A stretch of 64,000 nucleotides of DNA from an uncultured eubacterium 1-6 (GTDB lineage: Bacteria > Bacillota > Clostridia > Lachnospirales > Lachnospiraceae): NCBI GenBank assembly GCA_903789595.1, contig CAIFEZ010000012.1:1-64000 (forward strand), written 5' to 3'. Every line of letters begins with the position of its first letter. Positions within the stretch are counted from its first letter, which is position 1. The notes beneath the pieces were generated by a model that saw only the letters and a program-made list of their open reading frames with translations, did no database searches and had not been told where the DNA came from. The translations under genes and the position numbers were made by a program. This document shows, piece by piece, positions 35,242 through 43,404 of this stretch.

Positions 35242-35934
35242 ATGATTTATTCACAAGAAGTAGAAGATATGTGCGTTGTACATCAGGGCGTACATCATGG
35301 CGCTGCTCCTATTCCTGAAGAAGCTAAATGGGTTCAGGCGAAGGAGGTTAAAGATATTTTCGGTTTCACACATGGTGTCGGCTGGTGCGCACCGCAGCAG
35401 GGTGCCTGCAAGCTGTCTTTGAACGTTAAGGAAGGAATCATCCAGGAAGCTCTGATCGAGACGATCGGCTGCTCCGGAATGACCCATTCCGCAGCGATGG
35501 CAGCAGAGGTTCTTCCGGGACTTACTGTTCTGGAGGCTCTGAATACAGACCTTGTCTGCGACGCTATCAATACTGCTATGCGTGAACTCTTCCTTCAGAT
35601 CGCTTACGGCCGTTCCCAGAGTGCGTTCTCCGAGGATGGTCTTCAGATCGGCGCCGGTCTTGAGGATCTCGGAAAGGGCCATCGTTCTCAGGTCGGAACC
35701 ATGTACAGCACGCTTGCCAAGGGACCGCGTTATCTTGAGATGACAGACGGCTACGTAAAGGAGCTTGCACTTGACGAGAATGATGAGATCATTGGATATA
35801 AATTCGTAAACTTCGGAAAGATGATGGACTTCATCAAAGCCGGCGACGACGCGAATACCGCGTTTGAGAAGGCTTCCGGTCAGTACGGCCGTGTGGCTGA
35901 CGCCGTGAAGTTCATTGACCCGAGAAAAGATTGA
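35242..35934 (+). CDS. NifU/IscU-like scaffold protein paired with GGGtGRT protein
   Basis: A 230-residue cytoplasmic protein with an IscU/NifU-like fold, commonly annotated as iron-sulfur cluster assembly scaffold. Candidate cluster ligands are C49, C56, C77 (in ETIGCSGMTHSAAMAAE) and C106. It lacks the sulfurase and the C-terminal thioredoxin-like part of NifU. GAAAGGAG precedes the ATG. It is followed after 18 bp by the GGGtGRT gene; the two occur side by side in many anaerobic Firmicutes. Codon use in both is biased towards GGT, GCT and CTT as in highly expressed genes. The real role is unknown. Confidence 0.75.
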   Translation: MIYSQEVEDMCVVHQGVHHGAAPIPEEAKWVQAKEVKDIFGFTHGVGWCAPQQGACKLSLNVKEGIIQEALIETIGCSGMTHSAAMAAEVLPGLTVLEALNTDLVCDAINTAMRELFLQIAYGRSQSAFSEDGLQIGAGLEDLGKGHRSQVGTMYSTLAKGPRYLEMTDGYVKELALDENDEIIGYKFVNFGKMMDFIKAGDDANTAFEKASGQYGRVADAVKFIDPRKD

Positions 35935-35952
35935 TAGAGGAGGACGACAAAG

Positions 35953-36972
35953 ATGGCTTTATTTGAATCATATGAAAGAAGAGAAAAACAGATTCTCGCA
36001 AAGCTTGCTGAGTACGGGATCAACTCTATTGAAGAAGCTGCAGAGGTGACAAAGGCCGCAGGCCTTGACGTATACCATCAGGTTGAGAGCATTCAGCCGA
36101 TCTGCTTTGAGAACGCAAAGTGGGCTTACACCGTAGGCGCCGCCATCGCGATCAAGAAGAACTGCCGCACTGCCGCTGAGGCTGCCGCAGCTATCGGCGA
36201 GGGACTTCAGTCCTTCTGCATCCCGGGATCCGTTGCTGACCGCCGCAAGGTAGGTCTCGGGCACGGCAACCTCGGTAAGATGCTTCTGGAGGAGGACACC
36301 GAGTGCTTCGCATTCCTTGCAGGCCATGAGTCCTTCGCAGCGGCTGAGGGCGCGATCGGCATCGCGGAGAAGGCGAACAAGGTTCGTAAAAAACCGCTTC
36401 GTGTCATCCTGAACGGTCTCGGAAAGGATGCTGCGCAGATCATCTCCCGTGTGAACGGCTTCACCTTTGTGGAAACCTCCTACGACTACAAGACAGGCGA
36501 GCTCAAGGAGTTAAGCCGCACCTGCTACTCCAAGGATCCGAACGGCGCGCGCGCGAAGGTCAACTGTTACGGCGCGAATGACGTTCAGGAAGGCGTTGCC
36601 ATCATGTGGCATGAGAACGTCGATGTCTCCATCACCGGCAACTCCACCAACCCGACCCGTTTCCAGCATCCGGTTGCAGGCACCTACAAGAAGGAGCGCC
36701 TTGAGGCAGGCAAGAAGTACTTCTCCGTTGCTTCCGGCGGCGGCACAGGCCGTACCCTTCATCCGGACAACATGGCGGCAGGTCCCGCATCCTACGGTAT
36801 GACAGATACCATGGGACGTATGCACAGCGACGCCCAGTTCGCAGGATCCTCCTCCGTTCCGGCTCATGTAGAAATGATGGGTCTGATCGGCGCAGGCAAC
36901 AACCCCATGGTCGGCATGACCGTTGCGGTTGCCGTTGCGGTAGAGGAAGCAGCAAAAGCCGGACGTTTCTGA
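35953..36972 (+). CDS. GGGtGRT protein
   Basis: A 339-residue cytoplasmic protein named after its glycine-rich motif, here ASGGGTGRTLHPDN (A260-N273). Other conserved-looking parts are KVGLGHGNLGKML, FAFLAGHESFAAAEGAIGIA, ITGNSTNPTRFQHPVAGTYK and the C-terminal GLIGAGNNPMVGMTVAVAVA. No signal peptide or membrane segment. GAGGAGGAC lies before the ATG. The motif looks suited to phosphate or nucleotide binding, but no activity is established. With its NifU-like neighbour it forms a two-gene operon closed by a strong terminator. Confidence 0.85.
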   Translation: MALFESYERREKQILAKLAEYGINSIEEAAEVTKAAGLDVYHQVESIQPICFENAKWAYTVGAAIAIKKNCRTAAEAAAAIGEGLQSFCIPGSVADRRKVGLGHGNLGKMLLEEDTECFAFLAGHESFAAAEGAIGIAEKANKVRKKPLRVILNGLGKDAAQIISRVNGFTFVETSYDYKTGELKELSRTCYSKDPNGARAKVNCYGANDVQEGVAIMWHENVDVSITGNSTNPTRFQHPVAGTYKKERLEAGKKYFSVASGGGTGRTLHPDNMAAGPASYGMTDTMGRMHSDAQFAGSSSVPAHVEMMGLIGAGNNPMVGMTVAVAVAVEEAAKAGRF

Positions 36973-37064
36973 TGTGATACTGCCCGGATTCTGATCTGAT
37001 ATTGCCTGGCATCTCCTCCGGGGAAGCCGCTGAGACGCCCGGGCTCTATACGCTTATTTTCACG

Positions 37065-37101
37065 CCCCGGAAATATCCTAATCGGATGTTCCGGGGTTTT
37101 T
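37065..37101 (+). terminator. Terminator after the GGGtGRT gene
   Basis: CCCCGGAA pairs with TTCCGGGG around a 16-nt loop that itself pairs TCC/GGA; TTTTT follows. Confidence 0.9.
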
Positions 37102-37112
37102 CTCATTTCACT

Positions 37113-37226
37113 GATGCATTTTCACATGAATTCTTTTTATGGATACATTTTGACATGAGTTCTTTTCATGGATGCATTTTCACGTGCGTTTTTCACGGAG
37201 GCATTTTCGCATGAGTTTCTTACCCG
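37113..37226 (+). repeat. 29-bp tandem repeat of the ygiQ start region
   Basis: Four imperfect units: 37113-37141, 37142-37170, 37171-37197 (27 bp) and 37198-37226. All have GAnnCATTTTCnC(A/G)TGnGTT at their core. The last contains the ribosome site GGAGG and the first codons of ygiQ, so the unit being duplicated is a translation start. The region lies directly behind a terminator. Confidence 0.75.
37126..37214 (+). promoter_or_regulatory. Chain of two small upstream ORFs before ygiQ
   Basis: The ATG of repeat unit 1 opens a 10-codon ORF (37126-37158) whose TGA overlaps the ATG of unit 2 as ATGA. That ATG opens a 19-codon ORF (37155-37214) whose TGA overlaps the ygiQ ATG in the same way. The two peptides share SF(Y/H)GxI. 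Neither has a good ribosome site. Leader peptides or translational coupling are possible; chance by-products of the repeat are the alternative. Confidence 0.4.
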
Positions 37227-39133
37227 TTTCCAGAGAGGACATGAGAGCTGAAAACATCACACAGCTTGATTTTGTCTACGTCTGCGGCGACGCATACGTG
37301 GATCATCCGAGCTTCGGCTCCGCGATCATCGGCAGAGTTCTGCAGTCTCACGGCTATAGCGTCGGAATGATCTGCCAGCCCGACTGGAAAAATCCCGAAA
37401 GCATTGCCGTGCTGGGCGAGCCGCGGCTCGGGTTCCTGGTATCCGCGGGGAATATGGACTCCATGGTTCTCCACTATACCGTCGCCGGAAAACGCCGTCA
37501 CGAGGATCTCTACAGCCCGGGCGGGAAGGGCGACTGCCGCCCCGACCGCGCCGTGATCGTGTACTGCAACCTGATCCGGAGAACCTTCCGTCACACGCCG
37601 GTCATCATCGGCGGAATTGAGGCGAGCCTCCGAAGACTCGGCCATTACGATTACTGGTCGGACAAGGTGCGGCGCTCCATTCTTCTGGAATCCGGCGCGG
37701 ACCTTCTGTCCTACGGGATGGGAGAGCGCAGCATCGTGGCGATCGCCGACGCCCTTGCCTCCGGCATCCCGGTCAAGGACATCACCTACATCGACGGCAC
37801 CGTCTACAAGACCAGAGATGAAGACAGCATCTACGATGCCGTCCGTCTGCCCGACTTCAGCGAAATCAGCGAGGACAGCGAGAGAGGGCGCAGAAAATAC
37901 GCCGAGAGCTACTCCGTTCAATATGCCAATACGGATCCCTTTCAGGCAAAGCGGATCTACGAGGGCTACGGAAACGGCGTCCGCGGACGGGACGGCTCCG
38001 ACAGCGGATCCGGCATGACCTTTGTCGTTCAGAACCCGCCCTCAAAGCCGCTGACACAGATGGAGATGGATGACATCTACGCGCTTCCGTACATGCGGAC
38101 CTGGCACCCGATGTACGACTGCCGGGGAGGAATCCCCGCCCTCGCCGAAATCCGGTTCAGCCTCACCAGCAACCGCGGATGCTTCGGTGAATGCAACTTC
38201 TGTGCGCTCACCATGCACGAGGGAAGGATCGTCCAGGCCAGAAGCCACGAATCCATTCTTCAAGAGGCGAGGCAGATGATCCGGGAAAAGGATTTCAAAG
38301 GCTACATCCACGATGTCGGCGGGCCTACGGCGGAATTCCGCGCCCCCGCCTGCGGCAAGCAGCTGAAATATGGCGCCTGCGTGCACAAACGCTGTCTCTA
38401 TCCGCACCCCTGCGAAAACCTCCGTGTTGACCACTCCGACTACCTGAAGCTTCTGAAGGAGCTGAGGAGTCTTGACGGCGTAAAAAAAGTATTCGTCCGG
38501 TCCGGCTTTCGCTTTGATTATCTGATGGCGGACCCGGACAGGAATTTCCTCCGGGAGCTTTGCCGTTATCATGTGAGCGGCCAGCTCAGAGTCGCCCCCG
38601 AGCATATCTCCGACAATGTGCTCCGGGAGATGGGCAAACCACCGGTAAAGGTATATAATGCCTTTGTACACGAATTTGCAAAGGTAAACCGTGAGCTGGG
38701 GCTGAAGCAGTACATCGTACCTTATCTGATGTCCTCTCACCCCGGAAGCCGTCTTCGTGATGCAATCGCACTCGCCGAGTATGTCCGCGACATGGGCTAC
38801 ATGCCCGAGCAGGTACAGGATTTTTATCCGACGCCCGGCACGGTTTCCACCGCCATGTACTACACCGGTCTGGATCCTCTGTCCATGCGGCCGGTATATG
38901 TCGCACGCAATCCCCATGAAAAGGCGATGCAGCGTGCCCTGATCCAGTACCGCAAGCCGGAGAATTATGATCTGGTGAAGGAGGCGCTTCTGAAAGAGGG
39001 GCGGGAAGATCTGATCGGATTCGGTCCTCACTGCCTGATACCCCCGAGAAAACCGGCGGAGCATTCCGCCCGCAGCACCGGAAGAAACGTTCATCCTCAG
39101 AGAAAATCGTCCGGAAGAAGGAAAAGAAGATGA
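37211..39133 (+). CDS. YgiQ family radical SAM protein
   Basis: A 640-residue protein with an N-terminal cobalamin-like or regulatory domain (about 1-300; FVYVCGDAYVDHPSFG) and a radical SAM domain with C324-x3-C328-x2-C331 (GCFGECNFCA) binding the 4Fe-4S cluster. Later cysteines lie around residues 388-404 (CGKQLKYGACVHKRC). The C-terminal tail is basic. The family is widespread but its reaction is not known to me. GGAGG nine bases before the ATG at 37211 decides the start. Its stop overlaps the next start as ATGA, so it is translationally coupled to the BMP-domain gene. Confidence 0.9.
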   Translation: MSFLPVSREDMRAENITQLDFVYVCGDAYVDHPSFGSAIIGRVLQSHGYSVGMICQPDWKNPESIAVLGEPRLGFLVSAGNMDSMVLHYTVAGKRRHEDLYSPGGKGDCRPDRAVIVYCNLIRRTFRHTPVIIGGIEASLRRLGHYDYWSDKVRRSILLESGADLLSYGMGERSIVAIADALASGIPVKDITYIDGTVYKTRDEDSIYDAVRLPDFSEISEDSERGRRKYAESYSVQYANTDPFQAKRIYEGYGNGVRGRDGSDSGSGMTFVVQNPPSKPLTQMEMDDIYALPYMRTWHPMYDCRGGIPALAEIRFSLTSNRGCFGECNFCALTMHEGRIVQARSHESILQEARQMIREKDFKGYIHDVGGPTAEFRAPACGKQLKYGACVHKRCLYPHPCENLRVDHSDYLKLLKELRSLDGVKKVFVRSGFRFDYLMADPDRNFLRELCRYHVSGQLRVAPEHISDNVLREMGKPPVKVYNAFVHEFAKVNRELGLKQYIVPYLMSSHPGSRLRDAIALAEYVRDMGYMPEQVQDFYPTPGTVSTAMYYTGLDPLSMRPVYVARNPHEKAMQRALIQYRKPENYDLVKEALLKEGREDLIGFGPHCLIPPRKPAEHSARSTGRNVHPQRKSSGRRKRR

Positions 39134-41079
39134 GAGAAGATTATGTGAAGGCAAAAAAGCAGGCTGACAAGGCACTTCGAAAAGCGGCCAGCGAGGGAAG
39201 GTATCCGTATCTGACCTCACTGGACAGTTTTCTTCCCAATTACATGACACTGCCAAAAGCTCCCGTAGGCATCAAGGACATTCCTATCCGCATGATCGCT
39301 GGAACCGTGACGGAAAGCCGCCAGAACGCATTTACCTGGAACTTCCTGCCAACCCTGCGATACTACACCGAATTCGGGCAGAAGTGGTCCACCCTCTATG
39401 ACGCGCAGCAGAGCGAGGGAATCCACGATCCGATCAAATGCTATGAATATCTGAACCGCTTCTATGTCCTCGAGGGGAACAAGCGGGTATCCGTGCTCAG
39501 CTACTGCGGCGCGAAATCGGTCTCCGCCGACGTCACCCGTATTCTTCCGATACGGTCGGACGACACGGACATCCGCGTCTACTATGAATTTCTGGATTAC
39601 TACAAGGTCACCCAGCTCTACGGCATTGTTTTTTCCAGGCCCGGCTGCTATGCCAGACTGGCCGCATTGTACGGAAGGGACCTGACCGAACCGTGGCCCA
39701 TCGAGGCCGTTGAGGATCTGCGCTCGGACTTCAACCGTTTCTCCGACGCCTATGACGCCAAGGGCGGGGAGAACCTGCGGATCTCCTCCGGAGACGCCTT
39801 TCTGATCTACCTGGGATTCTACCACCGACAGAGTCTGCAGGAAGACAGCCGTTCCGCCATCGAGAAGAAAATCGGCATGATCTGGAACGAGCTATTAAGC
39901 GCAGAGAACAAGGACAGCGCGGCTCTTCTGGACACCCCGGACACCTCCCGGAAGGGGAACCTCATCACGAATCTGTTCAACCCCGTTTACACAAAGGAAC
40001 ATCCTCTCCGCGTCGCCTTCCTGTACTCCCGCCCCCCGAAGACCTCCCGCTGGCTCTACGGCCATGAGCTCGGCAGGAATGAGCTGAATCAGACCTACGA
40101 GGGTGTCGTGGACGCCATCTGTTTTGACGACTGCAATACGGAGGACAAGATCGACGCCGCCTTCGACGCCGCCGCGACAGATCTGGACGAAGTGGTCTTC
40201 ACCACATCCCCGGACATGATGGACGCCTCGAAGCGTGCCGCCATCCGGTATCCGAACATGAAGATTCTGAACTGCTCCATTGATCTGATGAGCAGCGCCG
40301 TCCGCACCTATTATCCGAAAATGTACGAGGCAAAGCTCATCATGGGCGCCCTTGCGGCATCCTATTCGGATGACCACCGCATCGGCTATGTGGCCGACTA
40401 TCCGCTGAACGGCAACATCGCGAACATCAACGCCTTTGCCATCGGAGCCGCCATGATCGATCCCCAGGTGAAGATCCTTCTGAAGTGGAGCGGCGTGAAG
40501 AACAGCCGCTGGGAAGAGGAGCTGAACAGCGAGGCGATCGGCGTCATCTCCGGTCCCGATCTCATCCGTCCGGACGAAGCCTCCCGGAAATACGGCGTCT
40601 ACAAGCGCCTGGCGGACGGGACCATCCGCAACATCGCCGCGCCCCTCTGGAACTGGGGACAGTTCTACATTCAGATTGTAGACACCATCCTCGACGGCTC
40701 CTGGAACAACCGGGAGAACATCAGCAAGGAGCAGGCTATCAACTACTGGTTCGGTTTTTCCAGCGGCGCCGTCAATGTGATTCTCTCCCAGAACATCTCA
40801 TATTATTCCCGGAAAATGGCGTATCTGTTCCAGCAGGGAATCGAGAACGGAACCATCAATCCCTTCTGCGGCGAGCTTCACAGCCAGACCGCTCTCATTC
40901 AGAATGCGGGCGGCGGATCCTGTCTGACCAATGATCAGATCATCCACATGAACTGGCTCAATGACAATATCATCGGATCTCTCCCGGATCCCTCCCAGCT
41001 CACGGATACCATTCATCCCACCATGGAGCGAAGCGGGGTACAGAGAATCCCGGCTGCCGGAGGGCAGACCAGAGACTAA
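39130..41079 (+). CDS. ParB-like/BMP-domain fusion protein, cytoplasmic
   Basis: A 649-residue protein in two parts. Residues about 50-150 resemble a ParB/sulfiredoxin-type N-terminal domain with the motif FYVLEGNKRVSVLSYCGAKS (111-130). From about residue 293 (LRVAFLYSRPP) it follows the basic membrane protein/PnrA family of nucleoside-binding proteins, with MGALAASYSDDHRIGYVAD and LNWGQFY-like segments. BMP proteins are normally lipoproteins of ABC importers, but there is no signal peptide, no lipobox and no transporter here, so it acts in the cytoplasm. A nucleoside- or nucleotide-sensing role is inference. It overlaps ygiQ by four bases and precedes a phosphodiesterase. Confidence 0.8.
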   Translation: MREDYVKAKKQADKALRKAASEGRYPYLTSLDSFLPNYMTLPKAPVGIKDIPIRMIAGTVTESRQNAFTWNFLPTLRYYTEFGQKWSTLYDAQQSEGIHDPIKCYEYLNRFYVLEGNKRVSVLSYCGAKSVSADVTRILPIRSDDTDIRVYYEFLDYYKVTQLYGIVFSRPGCYARLAALYGRDLTEPWPIEAVEDLRSDFNRFSDAYDAKGGENLRISSGDAFLIYLGFYHRQSLQEDSRSAIEKKIGMIWNELLSAENKDSAALLDTPDTSRKGNLITNLFNPVYTKEHPLRVAFLYSRPPKTSRWLYGHELGRNELNQTYEGVVDAICFDDCNTEDKIDAAFDAAATDLDEVVFTTSPDMMDASKRAAIRYPNMKILNCSIDLMSSAVRTYYPKMYEAKLIMGALAASYSDDHRIGYVADYPLNGNIANINAFAIGAAMIDPQVKILLKWSGVKNSRWEEELNSEAIGVISGPDLIRPDEASRKYGVYKRLADGTIRNIAAPLWNWGQFYIQIVDTILDGSWNNRENISKEQAINYWFGFSSGAVNVILSQNISYYSRKMAYLFQQGIENGTINPFCGELHSQTALIQNAGGGSCLTNDQIIHMNWLNDNIIGSLPDPSQLTDTIHPTMERSGVQRIPAAGGQTRD

Positions 41080-41102
41080 AAATAGGAACGGAGACTTAAG
41101 AA

Positions 41103-41789
41103 ATGAAATTACTGCTACTGGCCGATGAGGAAGTCAAACAGCTTTGGGATTTCTACCGCCCGGGCATGCTCAGGGACTACAATCTGATCGTATCCTGCGG
41201 AGATCTCAACAGAAAGTATCTGGAATTTCTTGTCACAATGGCAAGCTGCCCGATCCTCTACGTCCGGGGCAACCATGACAAATCCTACCGGGAACAGCCG
41301 CCGGAAGGCTGCATCTGCATCGAAGACACCGTCTACGACTACCACGGCCTGCGCCTCCTCGGGCTGGGCGGCTCCATGCGCTACCGTCCGGACGCCGACA
41401 ACATGTACAACGAGAAGGAGATGGAGGACCGCATCCGCAAAATCTCACGCGAGATCCGTCTGCGAAACGGTTTTGACGTCCTCGTCACCCACGCCCCGGC
41501 AAAGGGCTATGGCGATCTTGACGACCTCGCGCACAGAGGCTTCGACTGCTTCAACAATCTGATGAACAAATGGCACCCGAAATATATGTTCTACGGCCAT
41601 GTTCACAAATCCTACAACAACCGCAGCTTCGAGCGCGAGATCATTCATCCGAGCGGAACCCGTCTCATCAACGCCTACCAGAAGTACGAGGTGGAGATCG
41701 GCGACGATGAATATCCCTCCGTCGGACACACCGGTTCCTTCATCTACGACCTCGTGATGTCTATGAAAAACAAGAAAAATCCCTACTGA
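41103..41789 (+). CDS. Calcineurin-like metallophosphoesterase
   Basis: A 228-residue cytoplasmic phosphoesterase. Metal-site motifs are SCGDLN (D34), YVRGNHDK (GNHD 56-59), VTHAPAKGYGDLDDLAHRG and YGHVHKSY. The usual first motif DxH is changed: the N-terminus reads LLLADEEVK, so only D8 is left, a feature shared by a clostridial subgroup. Substrate unknown; the family includes cyclic-nucleotide and phosphodiester hydrolases. It lies 23 bp behind the BMP-fusion gene and probably forms one operon with it and ygiQ. Confidence 0.8.
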   Translation: MKLLLLADEEVKQLWDFYRPGMLRDYNLIVSCGDLNRKYLEFLVTMASCPILYVRGNHDKSYREQPPEGCICIEDTVYDYHGLRLLGLGGSMRYRPDADNMYNEKEMEDRIRKISREIRLRNGFDVLVTHAPAKGYGDLDDLAHRGFDCFNNLMNKWHPKYMFYGHVHKSYNNRSFEREIIHPSGTRLINAYQKYEVEIGDDEYPSVGHTGSFIYDLVMSMKNKKNPY

Positions 41790-41829
41790 GATACGGCTGC
41801 GTTCCACAAGGATTCCTGTTCAGGACATA

Positions 41830-41848
41830 CCTGAAAGGCAAAGATTCG
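41830..41848 (-). repeat. Fragment of the inverted-repeat element
   Basis: ACCTGAAAGGCAAAGATTC matches the reverse complement of the right arm of copy B at most positions. Short, so only suggestive. Confidence 0.3.
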
Positions 41849-41874
41849 GGGAACCATCCATGTTTTTTTGTCAA

Positions 41875-41901
41875 AAATTCCATTGAGTTTTTGTGGAATT
41901 T
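41875..41901. promoter_or_regulatory. Inverted repeat before the MATE remnant
   Basis: AAATTCCA (41875-41882) and TGGAATTT (41894-41901) form a perfect 8-bp inverted repeat, directly followed by ATACTAAAA. It may be a regulator site of the lost MATE gene. Confidence 0.35.
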
Positions 41902-41917
41902 ATACTAAAACCAGAAT

Positions 41918-41973
41918 AACAGCGTGTTGCATTTACTGCGTAATTCCAGTTGATTGCACACGCTGTTTTTTTT
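41918..41973 (+). terminator. Hairpin with T tract upstream of the MATE remnant
   Basis: AACAGCGTGT pairs with ACACGCTGTT across a 30-nt loop (inner ACTG/CAGT), followed by eight T. Confidence 0.75.
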
Positions 41974-42049
41974 GTGCGAACAGCGAACCGTATCCGACCG
42001 CGACTTTTGCCGCGTATGGCGGGCGCTGCGCCAGCAAGAGCCGGTTCCT

Positions 42050-42523
42050 GTGCAGCCGGTCGGCCGTGTTCTCTGGACGATGGGAATTCCGGTCATCATC
42101 TCGATGATCCTGCAGGCGTGCTACAACATTGTAGACACCATGTTCGTAAGCCGGATGCCGGATATGGACGGTCTCGTCCATACCGGAGAATACGCCATGG
42201 AAGTGTTCGCGCATCCGCTCGCGCAGGTCTTCGGTCTGTCCGAACAGACAGAGATCCTGTGCGCGAGAGCAATGCGGATCATTGCACCCGGTTTTATTTT
42301 CGCCGGAATCAACATCTCCTCGCAGGGAATCTTCCAGGCGCTTGAGAAAGGGAACTATTCCCTCTATGTCTCGCTGCTCCGTCTGGTTGTCGTCGTACTC
42401 CCGCTCGCGTATCTGTTTTCCCTGATGAGCAAAGCAGAGTACATCATCTGGTTCGCCTTCTCCATCGCAGAGGCCGTCGCGATGATTGTCGCCGTTGTGC
42501 TTCTCAGGCGCACCAATACGTAG
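42050..42523 (+). pseudogene. MATE family efflux protein with internal deletion
   Basis: The frame starts with the first MATE helix (VGRVLWTMGIPVIISMILQA, then YNIVDTMFVSRMPD) and after HTGEYAM jumps to the last part of the family (FAHPLAQVFGLSEQTEILCA ... IIAPGFIFAGINISSQGIFQ). About 250 residues of the normal 450 are missing, yet the junction is in frame. The ORF extends upstream to 41954 through the terminator hairpin, and no convincing ribosome site is present. Such a protein could not form the 12-helix antiporter. Confidence 0.75.
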
Positions 42524-42640
42524 AAGATCGAGCCGATGAAGACATGGACAGCGAAACAGGGGTAACATTTGTTTATTGCGCCGGCGTAAGAAGTGTGGTA
42601 CCATCGGCTTTACAGATATGACGTGTAATCTTGCAGAATT

Positions 42641-42706
42641 CCCGGATATTCAGGCTGGAAAACTCTGATTTTATTTCAGCCGGTCTGAATTCCGGGTTAT
42701 TTTGAA
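42641..42706 (+). terminator. Long terminator hairpin after the MATE remnant
   Basis: CCCGGA, ATTCAG and GGCTG on the left pair with CAGCC, CTGAAT and TCCGGG on the right; TTATTTTG follows. Confidence 0.7.
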
Positions 42707-42747
42707 TAAAATGCCGTCACCAATTGAAACGGGGGTGCTACTATATT

Positions 42748-43404
42748 ATGGAAGACGAAACCAGGAAAATAAAAGAAGAGAAGAAGCCGGAATACAACAG
42801 GCACAGCCTGCAGGATCAGCCCATCGAATTCTATACGGAGAAGTTCCGCGGCGCGGATCCGGAGGAAATCGCCGCCCGGACGCATACGCCCTACGATGCG
42901 GAAGAGCGCGCCTTCACCCTGCGTTTTCTGGGGAGAGATTACCGCATCTCCTGGCCCGGCTTTAAAATCACGCCGCAGCTCGCAGACAACAGCGGAAGAG
43001 TCCTGATTCTCCGCTATCTGCTTTTTGCGGAATACGAAGCGTTCAACAATCACTTCATCTCATTCCGCGACATGCCGTCCGGCGACCTGTATTTCGGTCC
43101 CTTCCAGGGCAGATGTATCTTCCGTTTCAACCGCAAATACGGAAACCGCAGGGATGTCTTTGAAAAGGTTCTCGAGGGAATGGGTGCCGCAAAGGTAGAC
43201 TATGCCGACGCCTGCTATGACGTTGCGCTTCTCCCGGAGCTCTACATCCGCTTCATCCTGTGGGAAGGCGACGATGAATTCCCGGCATCCTCACAGATTC
43301 TTTTTTCCGAAAACTTCAAAAAAGCATTCGAGACGTACGATCTCGCGGAGGCGGGCGGCGTATGCCTGAATGCCTTCGGAGCCTGGGAGGCAAGCCATGC
43401 GTAA
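42748..43404 (+). CDS. DUF3786 domain protein
   Basis: A 218-residue cytoplasmic protein of the DUF3786 family, seen mostly in anaerobes with corrinoid or iron-sulfur enzymes. Recognisable parts are AFTLRFLGRDYRISWPG, RVLILRYLL, the central FNRKYG and the acidic ILWEGDDEFPASSQILF, which is the best conserved part. No function is established. A TTG at 42724 is also in frame, but the ATG at 42748 suits the family N-terminus. Its last codons overlap the next gene by eight bases, so the two are coupled. Confidence 0.75.
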   Translation: MEDETRKIKEEKKPEYNRHSLQDQPIEFYTEKFRGADPEEIAARTHTPYDAEERAFTLRFLGRDYRISWPGFKITPQLADNSGRVLILRYLLFAEYEAFNNHFISFRDMPSGDLYFGPFQGRCIFRFNRKYGNRRDVFEKVLEGMGAAKVDYADACYDVALLPELYIRFILWEGDDEFPASSQILFSENFKKAFETYDLAEAGGVCLNAFGAWEASHA

